A stretch of 64,000 nt of DNA, taken from the NCBI RefSeq assembly GCF_027570195.1, contig NZ_JAKMUZ010000006.1, forward strand, positions 60,087 to 124,086, written 5' to 3'. Source of the stretch: Corynebacterium yonathiae (lineage in GTDB: Bacteria; Actinomycetota; Actinomycetes; Mycobacteriales; Mycobacteriaceae). The notes beneath the pieces were generated by a model. That model was not told the origin of the DNA and ran no database searches. It saw only the letters and a program-made list of their open reading frames with translations. A program made the position numbers and the translations under genes. Below, piece by piece: positions 44,366-52,873 of the stretch (within the stretch, counting starts at the first letter, position 1; each line of letters begins with the position of its first letter).

Positions 44366-45277
44366 CTAGAGCAAGCTTTGGTGGAATCGCCACGCCGGAG
44401 TCGCCAGCGCCCGCCGCACCTTATGCGGCCTACTTTTTAGTCCGCGCACGCTGCGCCGATGCGCCACCGTTTCTTGCACCGTCTCCACCACCAGCTTGAG
44501 GTGGTAGTCGGTGCATTCATCCGTAAACTTCAGCGGTGCCCATCCGTGCTGCACCGCATGATTGGTCTTCCACGTCCTGATGAGAAATTCCCGGTGATTA
44601 TCTTCCGGCGCGTGATAATAAAGCGAGTCCAAGTCCGCCACCGTCGTTCCCGCTTCGAAGCTCAGATCCCAGGTATATGGTCCTAATCGAAAATTTGGCA
44701 CCGGCTTGAGACCCACCCGCCGCATCTCGTGATACATTCGCTGCTCCCACTTCGACGCCGTCCCCACCGGCGCCCGCTCCGCTAACTCGCGCACCGCGTG
44801 CCTTTTCTTGCTGCTCACTCGCTCTAAATCGGCTGCGAACCTCCCCCTTCCGTTGAGCCCGCGATACGCCTGCGCCAGTGTTTCCTTGAGCACCCCCTCG
44901 CTGCAGCGTTCAAAGCTCAATGCATCTGCTACCGCCTGTGCCGGCAACGCCATCTTTACACCCTTTATCCGATTCGCCGGCACCGGCCGCGACCTCACCG
45001 TATACACCAGATCATCTGCCTGGATCCGGCAGCTATTATCCACCCGGATCACCGCTGGCAGCCGCACCTCGCATAAGCCATAGGCCGCGAGCGCCGCCGT
45101 CCCCGAAAACACCGCCTCCGGATAAAGCTGCGCCATTGCGGCTACCTTGTCCCTAGCACTCGCCTCCGCCGCGATATAACAATTGCGCCGCAAGCGTAAC
45201 AGCGTCCCTTTACTTATCCTGCTGCGGATTTGATAGTCAGTAAGGCCTAAATCTAGTAATTCATTTCTCGTCCACAT
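44366..45277 (-). CDS. AbiEi-like winged-helix protein with a nuclease-like C-terminal domain (orphan)
   Basis: 303 residues. The N-terminus is a winged-helix of the type found in AbiEi antitoxins: WTRNELLDLGLTDYQIRSRISKGTLLRLRRNCYI, followed by the usual 'A--LYPEAVFSGTAALAAYGLCEV' segment. The C-terminal third (about 190-265) has a pattern like DUF559/Vsr restriction-endonuclease folds: YHEMRRVGLKPVPNFRLGPYTWDLSFEAGTTVADLDSLYYHAPEDNHREFLIRTWKTNHAVQHGW. The second catalytic acid of a Vsr motif is poorly matched. No AbiEii nucleotidyltransferase toxin adjoins it, so it is an orphan. Many Actinobacteria have several such proteins of unknown function. A defence-related role is possible but not shown. 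The divergent region to the UvrA paralogue holds a large dyad. Confidence 0.75.
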   Translation of the reverse strand: MWTRNELLDLGLTDYQIRSRISKGTLLRLRRNCYIAAEASARDKVAAMAQLYPEAVFSGTAALAAYGLCEVRLPAVIRVDNSCRIQADDLVYTVRSRPVPANRIKGVKMALPAQAVADALSFERCSEGVLKETLAQAYRGLNGRGRFAADLERVSSKKRHAVRELAERAPVGTASKWEQRMYHEMRRVGLKPVPNFRLGPYTWDLSFEAGTTVADLDSLYYHAPEDNHREFLIRTWKTNHAVQHGWAPLKFTDECTDYHLKLVVETVQETVAHRRSVRGLKSRPHKVRRALATPAWRFHQSLL

Positions 45278-45322
45278 GACTCATTGGACTGGAAATCTTC
45301 CGAGAAGGTTCCACCTTTCTGA

Positions 45323-45398
45323 TTTCAACGATTTCGTCCATCTAAAACACCTAAACCGTCGACGGTTTTCGCCATCTGTATGGACGAAATTGTTGAAA
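45323..45398. repeat. Nested dyad-symmetric element
   Basis: Outer arms of 19 bp (45323-45341 and 45380-45398), identical as inverted repeats except for one base, flank an inner perfect palindrome AAACCGTC/GACGGTTT (45353-45368). Both have exactly the same centre (45360.5), with 11-bp unpaired spacers on each side. It lies between the divergent AbiEi-like and UvrA-like genes. It could be a multi-dimer operator or a small palindromic mobile unit. Confidence 0.65.
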
Positions 45399-45496
45399 AC
45401 CGGTGAAACGAGAAAAGAGAACCGGCGAACCGCCAAAAGAGACTGCCGTCAGATTTCAAACTGCCCAGCTCGTCACCTGTGCGTACGCTGGAGGAC

Positions 45497-47899
45497 ATGT
45501 CTACTATCAAGGTCCGCGATGCTCACCTGCACAACTTGCGCAATGTCGACGTCGATATGCCCCGCGGCAAACTCGTCGCAGTTACTGGAGTATCCGGCTC
45601 TGGCAAGTCTTCGCTTGCCTTCGGCACGATTCACGGCGAAGGCCAGCGTCGCTACCTTGAATCGGTAGCACCCTTCGCACGCCGCCTCATTAGCTCGGCC
45701 GTCGATCCGCAGGTCAGCCAGGTAGAGGGCCTGCCGCCGACGGTCGCGCTGCAACAATCAACTTCCGGCGGGGGTGCGCGCTCCACGGTAGGTACGGTCT
45801 CCGCGCTCTCGAATAGCGTGCGCCTGCTCTATTCGCGCGCCGGGGATAATCCAGAGGGCTTGTACTCGGATTCTTTCTCCCCGAATACCCCGGAGGGAAT
45901 GTGTCCGCAGTGCCACGGCACGGGTGTGGTGCATGAGCCGACCGAGGACTCGATGGTCCCGGATCCCACCCTTTCCATCGAGGAAGGCGCCATCCAAGCC
46001 TGGCCTGGCGCTTGGGCCGGCAAGAACTTCCACGACATCCTGATGAACCTAGGCTATGACCTCGATTCGCCCTGGCAAGAGCTGCCACAGAAAGACCGCG
46101 ACTGGATTCTTTTTACCGAGGAGCGCCCCGTCGTCACGGTAAAACCTCTACGCGGAAAAGATCAGATTCAGCGCAACTATGAGGGCACGTGGCGTTCGGT
46201 GGCTAGCTACCTGAAGAAGACGCTGGCAGAGACCCAATCAGATACCCTGCGCAAGCGCACCCTTTCCTATATGGAATCGCGCGAGTGCGAAACCTGCGGC
46301 GGCCGCCGTCTCAACCCGGCCGCACTGAAAGTGACCTATGCGGGTATGCCCATTGATGAGCTGGGCGCGTTGCCGCTCGATAGGGTCCACGCAGTGCTCA
46401 GCAAGCAGAATCCGGAGGAGAATTCGGCCGAGGATTTATTGCTCAAACAGATTCTTCCTGCATTGACCTCGGCGCTCGAACTTGGCCTGGCGCATCTAAG
46501 CCTGGATCGGCCAACGCAGAGCCTATCTGGCGGCGAGATGCAGCGTATCCGGCTGGCGGCGCAGCTGCGCTCCGGTCTCTTCGGCGTGGCCTATGTGCTC
46601 GACGAGCCCTCGGCCGGCCTGCACCCAGATGAGCGCGATGCCGTGATGGAAATGTGCCGCCGTTTCATCGCGGCCGGCAATTCCGTGCTCTTGGTAGAGC
46701 ATGACATGGATCTGGTCGCGCAGGCGGACTGGCTCGTTGACGTCGGCCCGCTGGCCGGCGAGCGCGGCGGCAGCGTCGTCTATTCGGGCCCGGTTACCGA
46801 CTACGACGCGGATACCCCCACCGCCCGCGCTTTGGCTAAGCGCACGCTCGCGCTTGCCGACGACCCCCGAACCCCCTCCTCTCACCTCACTCTCCGCGGC
46901 ATTAAAGCCCGCAGCATCGACAATCTGGATGTGGACTTTGGGTTGGGCCAATTCACGGTAGTCGCTGGTGTTTCCGGTTCCGGCAAATCCACCCTGGTCA
47001 GTACGGTGCTTGCCGGTCTACTGCGCCAATCCGCTACAGCCGTTTCCGATGAAGAAGAGAGCGAGGAAAAGGGCTGGTCCGTAGAGAGCACGGAAGGCTT
47101 TGACCGAGTCAAGCGCGTCGTGCAGATTACCCAAAAGCCCATCGGCCGCACCCCGCGTTCCACGCTGGCTACCTACACGGGGCTTTTCGATAACGTCCGC
47201 AAGCTCTTCGCCTCCACCGACGAGGCCAAGCAGCGCAAGTGGACGGTCTCGCGTTTTTCTTACAACGTAAAGCAAGGCCAGTGTCCCACCTGTGGCGGCG
47301 CGGGCAAGATCGAAGTGGAGCTGGTCTTTTTGCCAGGCTCGTACACCACCTGCCCGGAGTGTGGCGGCGCCCGTTTCAACGACGAGACTCTTGAGGTGAG
47401 CTGGCAGGGCCGCACCATCGCGGATATTTTGGAGCTCACCGTCGACGAAGCAGCCGAGGTCTTCGCCGAAGAGGACAAGATTTACCGCGCCATTGCCACC
47501 CTGCAGGCCGTTGGTTTGGGCTACCTTCGCTTGGGCCAGGGCGCACCGGAGCTGTCCGGCGGCGAAGCCCAGCGCATCAAGCTGGCCACGGAGCTGCAGC
47601 GCTCGCGCAACTCTCGCCGCGGCCACACGGTCTACCTCCTCGACGAGCCCACCACGGGCCTGCACCCGGCCGATATCGACCTGCTCAATGCTGAGCTGCA
47701 CAAGTTGGCGGATGCGGGGCATACGGTGATCGTCGTCGAGCATGATCTTTCGGTGATGGCGAATGCGGACCGCATCATTGAGATGGGCCCAGGTGCCGGT
47801 GAAGATGGTGGTCGCATCATCGCGGATGCCACTCCGGCGCAGGTGGCCACGGAGGATACCGCCACCGGACGCGCCTTGAATGCGCGCCAAGCGCACTAA
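45497..47899 (+). CDS. Short UvrA-paralogue (class II UvrA / drug-resistance type ABC ATPase)
   Basis: 800 residues from the ATG at 45497 (GGAGGAC upstream; an earlier in-frame ATG is unlikely). Two ABC ATPase halves are arranged as in UvrA. The first Walker A is [12 protein letters not shown] and the first signature [12 protein letters not shown] with [10 protein letters not shown]. The second is [11 protein letters not shown], with [16 protein letters not shown] and [10 protein letters not shown]. Zinc-module cysteines are present ([26 protein letters not shown] and CPECGGARF). At 800 residues it lacks ~150 residues of the canonical UvrA, mainly the UvrB-binding part, as in UvrA2/DrrC-like proteins linked to tolerance of DNA-binding compounds. 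A TACGCT hexamer ends 7 nt before the ATG. Role inferred from family only. Confidence 0.88.
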   Translation: MSTIKVRDAHLHNLRNVDVDMPRGKLVAVTGVSGSGKSSLAFGTIHGEGQRRYLESVAPFARRLISSAVDPQVSQVEGLPPTVALQQSTSGGGARSTVGTVSALSNSVRLLYSRAGDNPEGLYSDSFSPNTPEGMCPQCHGTGVVHEPTEDSMVPDPTLSIEEGAIQAWPGAWAGKNFHDILMNLGYDLDSPWQELPQKDRDWILFTEERPVVTVKPLRGKDQIQRNYEGTWRSVASYLKKTLAETQSDTLRKRTLSYMESRECETCGGRRLNPAALKVTYAGMPIDELGALPLDRVHAVLSKQNPEENSAEDLLLKQILPALTSALELGLAHLSLDRPTQSLSGGEMQRIRLAAQLRSGLFGVAYVLDEPSAGLHPDERDAVMEMCRRFIAAGNSVLLVEHDMDLVAQADWLVDVGPLAGERGGSVVYSGPVTDYDADTPTARALAKRTLALADDPRTPSSHLTLRGIKARSIDNLDVDFGLGQFTVVAGVSGSGKSTLVSTVLAGLLRQSATAVSDEEESEEKGWSVESTEGFDRVKRVVQITQKPIGRTPRSTLATYTGLFDNVRKLFASTDEAKQRKWTVSRFSYNVKQGQCPTCGGAGKIEVELVFLPGSYTTCPECGGARFNDETLEVSWQGRTIADILELTVDEAAEVFAEEDKIYRAIATLQAVGLGYLRLGQGAPELSGGEAQRIKLATELQRSRNSRRGHTVYLLDEPTTGLHPADIDLLNAELHKLADAGHTVIVVEHDLSVMANADRIIEMGPGAGEDGGRIIADATPAQVATEDTATGRALNARQAH

Positions 47900-47977
47900 G
47901 TAGCGAGCCATAGCTGCCCGTTAGCTGTGGGAGAGTCCTCTGGGATCTCACAGCAAAATGGGGTAGAGGTAGAGGGT

Positions 47978-48718
47978 ATGACTACTAAAGGTCCTCATGG
48001 CGGAAACCATGGCGATAATAACGAAACCCGCAGCTGGTCCAGTCCGGCGGATGACGCTACGCGCCAGATAGGGCGCGTGCCCGATAACGCTGCCGGGTCC
48101 AGCGGTGGCCAAGCGCGCCGCGAGCACCCCAAGCAGTATTTTCCAGGTCAGCAGCAGCCACAGAATGAGACTCGTCAATTCGATGCCGCAGCTGGCTATC
48201 AGCAGGGCTATGGCCAGAGCTATCAACAGCCGGCCGGGCAGGCATATGATCAGCAGTACGCGCAGCAGCCCGAGTACGGGCCGGTGCCCTCGGACTATGA
48301 CCCGGACCAGCCGGAAAAGCGCAAGAAGAAGCGTGGTGGCGGCGGCGCTATGGCCGGCGTCTTTGCGGCTATCGCGGTGCTAGCAGTGCTTGCCGCAGCC
48401 GTGCTGTTTTTCCTGTGGCGCAATGCCGCGGACGAGGCGGATAAACCGGAGCCACAGCCGGTAACGGAGACGCTGACCACGGAAGTTCCCACCACCGTGA
48501 CCCAGACTGATGCGCCAGACGCACAGGATGAGAATTCCAATAAACTGCCAAAGCTGCCGGATTTCCAAAAGGAGCTGCCCTCCGAAATTCCGACCGAACT
48601 TCCGCCAGAGGTGCAAGACCAGCTGGATAATGGCGGCGAAGTGGATGTAGAGGGTCTCCTCAATGATCTCTTGGGCGGCGGCGAGCAGCCGGCCGGGCAG
48701 CAGGGCGCTCAGAACTAA
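47978..48718 (+). CDS. Single-pass membrane protein with Gln-rich N-terminus and acidic Pro-rich exterior
   Basis: 246 residues from the ATG at 47978. Residues 1-120 are hydrophilic and Gln/Tyr/Gly-rich (HPKQYFPGQQQPQNETRQFD, YQQGYGQSYQQPAGQAYDQQY). A basic RKKKRGGG stop-transfer flank precedes one membrane helix (about 128-150: MAGVFAAIAVLAVLAAAVLFFLW). The C-terminal ~90 residues are Glu/Pro/Thr-rich and end in a Gly/Gln-rich tail, probably extracytoplasmic. It has no catalytic domain. It lies just upstream of menD and is probably transcribed independently. Function unknown; such proteins are often cell-envelope or division accessories. Confidence 0.72.
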   Translation: MTTKGPHGGNHGDNNETRSWSSPADDATRQIGRVPDNAAGSSGGQARREHPKQYFPGQQQPQNETRQFDAAAGYQQGYGQSYQQPAGQAYDQQYAQQPEYGPVPSDYDPDQPEKRKKKRGGGGAMAGVFAAIAVLAVLAAAVLFFLWRNAADEADKPEPQPVTETLTTEVPTTVTQTDAPDAQDENSNKLPKLPDFQKELPSEIPTELPPEVQDQLDNGGEVDVEGLLNDLLGGGEQPAGQQGAQN

Positions 48719-48776
48719 GCGCCAAGCACCTGCCCCGGTAAGGGAAATGGCGCGCGGGCAGGTAAAATCGGGCGGC

Positions 48777-50399
48777 ATGAATGAATCGATGCAGTTGGCT
48801 GAGAAGGTAGCCGCCCAGTTAGCGCGGCACCTCACCGATGTCGTCCTGTGCCCTGGTTCGCGCAACGCGCCGCTGTCACTGGCACTCTTGGCGCGTGATG
48901 ATATCCGCGTACACACCCGCCTGGATGAGCGCGGGGGAGCGTTTACCGCTCTAGGCATGGCGCGGGTGCAGCGCCGCCACGTAGGTGTGGTGATGACCTC
49001 GGGAACTGCGGTGGCTAATACCCTGCCGGCCGTGGTGGAGGCGCACTATTCCCATACGCCGCTGGCCATCATTAGCGCCGATCGGCCAGAGCGTCTGGTA
49101 GGCACAGGTGCTTCCCAAACCATCGAGCAACAGGGCATCTTCGGCGTCTATGCGGATACCACCCAGGTCACCAGCGCAAATGATCTGGAGGCGATGTCCC
49201 AGCGCTTCCGCACAGACCTGCAAGTACACATTAATGTGGCCTTTGATGCCCCGCTTGTCGACGCCGCCTTGCCCGCCCGTACCTCCGGCGATGGCGTGCG
49301 CGAGCCTGCGCCGACCTTTGTAGATCACGGCGAGGTAGCCGTGGACTTGAGCAAGAACACACTGGTCATTGCGGGGGATGAGGCCTGGGAAGTGGAAGGC
49401 CTCCAAGACGTGCCGACCATCGCGGAGCCAAGCGCGCCGGGCCCGTACTATCCGGTGCATCCGGCGGCGGCGCATATCTTCCGCAAAGCACAGGTCTCCG
49501 CGAATGATTATGTGGTCAATACCAAGGTTGAGCAGGTTATCGTCGTCGGGCACCCGACACTGCATCGCGGCGTGTTAGCGCTGATGAATGACCCCGATAT
49601 TGAATTGGTGGTGCTCTCGCGCACCAAGGACTTCACCAACCAGCGTGGTGAGGACGCCCGCCTTGGCACCACCGTCAAGGTCACCGGCGAGCCGAGCCGC
49701 GAGTGGATGAAGATCTGTGAGGGTGCTACCGACATGGCGGGACAAGCCGTGCGCGAGACGCTCGAGGAGGAGGAACTGGGATTTACTGGGCTACACGTTG
49801 CCGCCGCGGTGGGCGATACGCTCTCCGTTAACGACACCCTGGTCCTCGGCGCCTCGAACCCGGTGCGCGATGCTGCATTAGTGGGCCTGCCTTTCGACGG
49901 CGTCGATACGTACTCTCCCCGCGGGGCGGCCGGTATTGATGGAACCATCGCCCAGGCCATCGGAATTTCCTTGGCCACGCAATCGCTGGATCCCACCAAT
50001 TGGCGCGCCCCACGCGTTATGGCGCTGATGGGCGATGTCACCTTCTTGCATGACGCCAATAGCCTGCTCATTCCGGAAGACCAACCGCGGCCGGAAAACC
50101 TCACCATCGTCGTAGCCAATGACAATGGTGGCGGCATCTTTGAGACTCTCGAGCAGGGAGCCGATGCGCTGCGCGAGTCCTTTGAGCCGGCGTTTGGGAC
50201 GCCGCATGGGGTGGACGTCGGCAAGCTGGCAGAAGCCTATGAGGCAGACTACCGCGAGGTCACCACCCCGCAGGAGCTGCTGGATACGCTGGCGGAGCTC
50301 AAGGAATACTCCACCGGTATTACTGTTGTCGAGGCAAAGACCACCCGTTCCACGCGCCGGGCACTCAATGAGAAGCTGACCGCAAAGGTAGGCCAGTAA
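48777..50399 (+). CDS. menD: 2-succinyl-5-enolpyruvyl-6-hydroxy-3-cyclohexene-1-carboxylate synthase
   Basis: 540 residues from the ATG at 48777 (MNESMQLAEKVAAQLARH). A TAAAAT hexamer (48763-48768) ends 8 nt upstream, so the start is probably leaderless; the open frame further upstream is not conserved. ThDP-dependent enzyme that joins isochorismate and 2-oxoglutarate, the first committed step of menaquinone synthesis. Visible features: DVVLCPGSRNAPLSLAL, VVMTSGTAVANTLPAVVEAHYSH, and the ThDP/Mg motif in VANDNGGGIFETLEQG. The stop is directly followed by the DUF3592-like gene and mgtA. Confidence 0.95.
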   Translation: MNESMQLAEKVAAQLARHLTDVVLCPGSRNAPLSLALLARDDIRVHTRLDERGGAFTALGMARVQRRHVGVVMTSGTAVANTLPAVVEAHYSHTPLAIISADRPERLVGTGASQTIEQQGIFGVYADTTQVTSANDLEAMSQRFRTDLQVHINVAFDAPLVDAALPARTSGDGVREPAPTFVDHGEVAVDLSKNTLVIAGDEAWEVEGLQDVPTIAEPSAPGPYYPVHPAAAHIFRKAQVSANDYVVNTKVEQVIVVGHPTLHRGVLALMNDPDIELVVLSRTKDFTNQRGEDARLGTTVKVTGEPSREWMKICEGATDMAGQAVRETLEEEELGFTGLHVAAAVGDTLSVNDTLVLGASNPVRDAALVGLPFDGVDTYSPRGAAGIDGTIAQAIGISLATQSLDPTNWRAPRVMALMGDVTFLHDANSLLIPEDQPRPENLTIVVANDNGGGIFETLEQGADALRESFEPAFGTPHGVDVGKLAEAYEADYREVTTPQELLDTLAELKEYSTGITVVEAKTTRSTRRALNEKLTAKVGQ

Positions 50400-50870
50400 G
50401 TGGCCCCGCCGCAGCATAAACCGCACGCAGCCGTGGTGCCGCGCTATACACCCGCGGTCTATCGTCGCCGCCTGCATCAGCTGACGCTGGCACTGTATCT
50501 GGCCGCGTTGGTGGGAGTGGTGGGCATGGTCATCGGACCGGCGATAAATGATCACGCCATCGCCGCCCACCCCGCGCGTGCTTTGGCTACGGTCAAGGAT
50601 GTGGGAATGCTGCGCACCACGGTGGATTTCCAAGATAGTGAGGGGATTTACCACGCCCCGAAGCACGGGCTGCTTTATCCCAGTGGCCTGGGTGAAGGGC
50701 AGCAGGTGTGGGTGCAATACGCCCAAGATGACCCAGATTTGGTCAAGGTAGAAGGCCGTAAGTGGACGCTGGCTATTATTCCAGCGGCTTCAGTAGGGGT
50801 GGTGGCGACACTCATTGCGGCTGTTTTGTGGAAGCTGATTAGCTTCTTTACTCGCCGTGCGGAGAAATAA
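50400..50870 (+). CDS. DUF3592-like membrane protein between menD and mgtA
   Basis: 156 residues from a GTG that abuts the menD stop. Two membrane helices (about 28-52 and 120-142) flank a ~65-residue external domain with ALATVKDVGMLRTTVDFQDSEGIYHAPKHGLLYPSGLGEGQQVWVQYAQDDPDLVKVEG, which has the strand pattern of DUF3592 proteins. M. tuberculosis has a comparable membrane protein, Rv0556, in the same place between menD and mgtA, so the context is conserved. The biochemical function is unknown. Confidence 0.82.
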   Translation: MAPPQHKPHAAVVPRYTPAVYRRRLHQLTLALYLAALVGVVGMVIGPAINDHAIAAHPARALATVKDVGMLRTTVDFQDSEGIYHAPKHGLLYPSGLGEGQQVWVQYAQDDPDLVKVEGRKWTLAIIPAASVGVVATLIAAVLWKLISFFTRRAEK

Positions 50871-50930
50871 TTAACCAAGATTTTCCGCTAGCTTCACCAT
50901 TAACTTAAGAAAATGGGTCATGATGGTGGC

Positions 50931-52130
50931 ATGCGTGTAGCGATTGTGGCTGAATCTTTCCTTCCCAATGTCAATGGTGTGACCAACTCAGTGCTGCGTG
51001 TTTTGGAGCATCTGCACGAGACTGGACAGGAGGCCATTGTCATCGCGCCGGGCGCTCGCGAAGGCCAAGAGGAGATTCCGGACTACCTCGGATTCCCTAT
51101 CTACCGCGTGCCTACCGTGCGCGTGCCGCTGGTGGATTCGCTTCCCGTGGGAGTTCCTACCACGGCGGTGGATGAGGCGCTGCGTGATTTTAAGCCGGAT
51201 ATCATCCACCTAGCCAGCCCCTTCGTGCTCGGCGCGGCCGGTGCTTTCTCCGCTCGTCAGCAACGCGTGCCAGCCGTGGCGCTGTATCAGACTGACGTTG
51301 CCGGGTTTGCCACCAAATACCATGCTTCCGCGCTGGCCTATGGCGTATGGGAATGGCTGCGCACGATTCATAACTCCTGCCAGATGACGCTGGCGCCGTC
51401 CTCGCTGACCATCCGGGACTTGGAAAAGCACCACATTAAAAACGTCCGGCACTGGGGTCGTGGCGTGGATGCGGAGCTCTTCCACCCGTCCAAGCGCTCT
51501 GCTGAGTTGCGTCGCAGCTGGGAGCCGAGTGGAACGAAGAATATCGTCGGCTTCGTCGGCCGTTTGGCCGCGGAAAAGGGCGTGCACCGGTTATCGGCGC
51601 TCAACGGCCGCGAGGATATCCAGCTGGTCATCGTGGGCGATGGGCCCGAGCGGCCGCTATTGGAAGCCCAGCTTCCAGGGGCCGTGTTTACTGGCGCTCT
51701 GTCCGGTGAAGAACTAGCAGCGGCCTATGCCTCTCTGGACGTTTTTGTCCACGCTGGTGAGTTTGAGACCTTCTGCCAGTCCATTCAAGAGGCACAGGCC
51801 TCCGGCGTGCCGACCATTGGGCCGCGTGCCGGTGGTCCGGTGGACCTCATTGAGGAGGGCTATAACGGGCTTTTGCTGGACGTAAAGACCTTCGTGGACG
51901 ACCTTCCCAATGCGGTAGATGCGCTGCTTAACCCAGAGATCCATCAGGAGATACGCGATAATGCCCGCGAGTCCATTTCTTCCAAGACATGGAAGGCGCT
52001 GTGCGAGCAGCTCGTGGGCTATTACGAAGAGGTGCTGGAGGATACCCGCCGGGTGCCTCTGACGATTCTGGGCCAGCGCCCGGAGCTGCCGCGGTGGGCG
52101 GCTCGTGCCCTTGGCGCCCGCGTGGCCTAG
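50931..52130 (+). CDS. mgtA: GDP-mannose-dependent alpha-mannosyltransferase MgtA
   Basis: 399 residues from the ATG at 50931 (MRVAIVAESFLPNVNGVTNSVLRVLEHL), with a CATGAT hexamer 6 nt upstream. GT4, GT-B fold glycosyltransferase. The nucleotide-sugar site is VFVHAGEFETFCQSIQEAQASGVPTIGPRAGGPVDLIEEG. In mycobacteria and C. glutamicum the syntenic gene (formerly called pimB, Rv0557) mannosylates a glucuronosyl diacylglycerol to make precursors of lipomannan-like glycolipids. That function is inferred here from family and position between menD and menG. Confidence 0.9.
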   Translation: MRVAIVAESFLPNVNGVTNSVLRVLEHLHETGQEAIVIAPGAREGQEEIPDYLGFPIYRVPTVRVPLVDSLPVGVPTTAVDEALRDFKPDIIHLASPFVLGAAGAFSARQQRVPAVALYQTDVAGFATKYHASALAYGVWEWLRTIHNSCQMTLAPSSLTIRDLEKHHIKNVRHWGRGVDAELFHPSKRSAELRRSWEPSGTKNIVGFVGRLAAEKGVHRLSALNGREDIQLVIVGDGPERPLLEAQLPGAVFTGALSGEELAAAYASLDVFVHAGEFETFCQSIQEAQASGVPTIGPRAGGPVDLIEEGYNGLLLDVKTFVDDLPNAVDALLNPEIHQEIRDNARESISSKTWKALCEQLVGYYEEVLEDTRRVPLTILGQRPELPRWAARALGARVA

Positions 52131-52141
52131 ACTGATCATTT

Positions 52142-52831
52142 GTGTCTAAGGCAGATCTGGATAAAAAGCCCTTCGATGTGGCGCGCATGTTTGACGCCGT
52201 GGGCGAGAAATACGACCTCACCAACACTGTCTTGTCCTTTGGGCAGGACGCGCACTGGCGCAAGCGCACCCGCGAGCGACTAAGCCTCAAACCAGGTGAG
52301 AAGGTCCTCGACCTTGCAGCCGGTACCGCCGTATCCACCGTGGAACTGTCCAAGTCCGGTGCGTGGTGTGTGGCGTGCGATTTCTCCCGTGGCATGCTGG
52401 CCGCTGGCCGTGAGCGTGATGTACCCAAGGTAGCCGGCGATGGCATGAAGCTGCCGTTTGCGGATAATACTTTTGATGCGGTGACCATTTCTTATGGACT
52501 GCGCAATATCCACGACTTTGAGCTCGGCCTGCGTGAAATGGCGCGCGTTACTAAGCCGGGCGGGCGTCTGGCGGTGGCGGAATTTTCCACCCCGGTGGTG
52601 CCGATTTTTGGCACCGTGTACAAGGAATACTTAATGCGCCTGCTCCCGCCGGTAGCGCGCGTGGTCTCTTCTAATCCGGACGCTTATATCTACCTCGCGG
52701 AATCCATCCGTGCGTGGCCAGGCCAGGAGGAACTCGCAGCGGTTATCAATCGCAACGGCTGGGCCGAGGCTGGTTGGCAGAACCTCACCTTTGGCATCGT
52801 GGCACTGCACTCGGCGGTAAAGCCCGCCTAG
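52142..52831 (+). CDS. menG: Demethylmenaquinone methyltransferase
   Basis: 229 residues from the GTG at 52142. SAM-dependent methyltransferase (UbiE/MenG family) that makes menaquinone, the last step of the pathway. Motif I is [18 protein letters not shown], and the family signatures [18 protein letters not shown] and [28 protein letters not shown] are present. A TAGACT hexamer (52128-52133), overlapping the mgtA stop, ends 8 nt before the GTG, compatible with a leaderless internal transcript. Followed by a bidirectional hairpin before the convergent reductase. Confidence 0.94.
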   Translation: MSKADLDKKPFDVARMFDAVGEKYDLTNTVLSFGQDAHWRKRTRERLSLKPGEKVLDLAAGTAVSTVELSKSGAWCVACDFSRGMLAAGRERDVPKVAGDGMKLPFADNTFDAVTISYGLRNIHDFELGLREMARVTKPGGRLAVAEFSTPVVPIFGTVYKEYLMRLLPPVARVVSSNPDAYIYLAESIRAWPGQEELAAVINRNGWAEAGWQNLTFGIVALHSAVKPA

Positions 52832-52854
52832 GTGCGGGCCTGGGCCCACACCTA
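52829..52854. terminator. Bidirectional hairpin between menG and the MenJ-like reductase gene
   Basis: TAGGTG (52829-52834) pairs with CACCTA (52849-52854), with an inner GGCC-rich extension and one mismatch. No U-run is present on either side. Confidence 0.5.
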
Positions 52855-52873
52855 GAGGACTGAGGCGGGGAGA

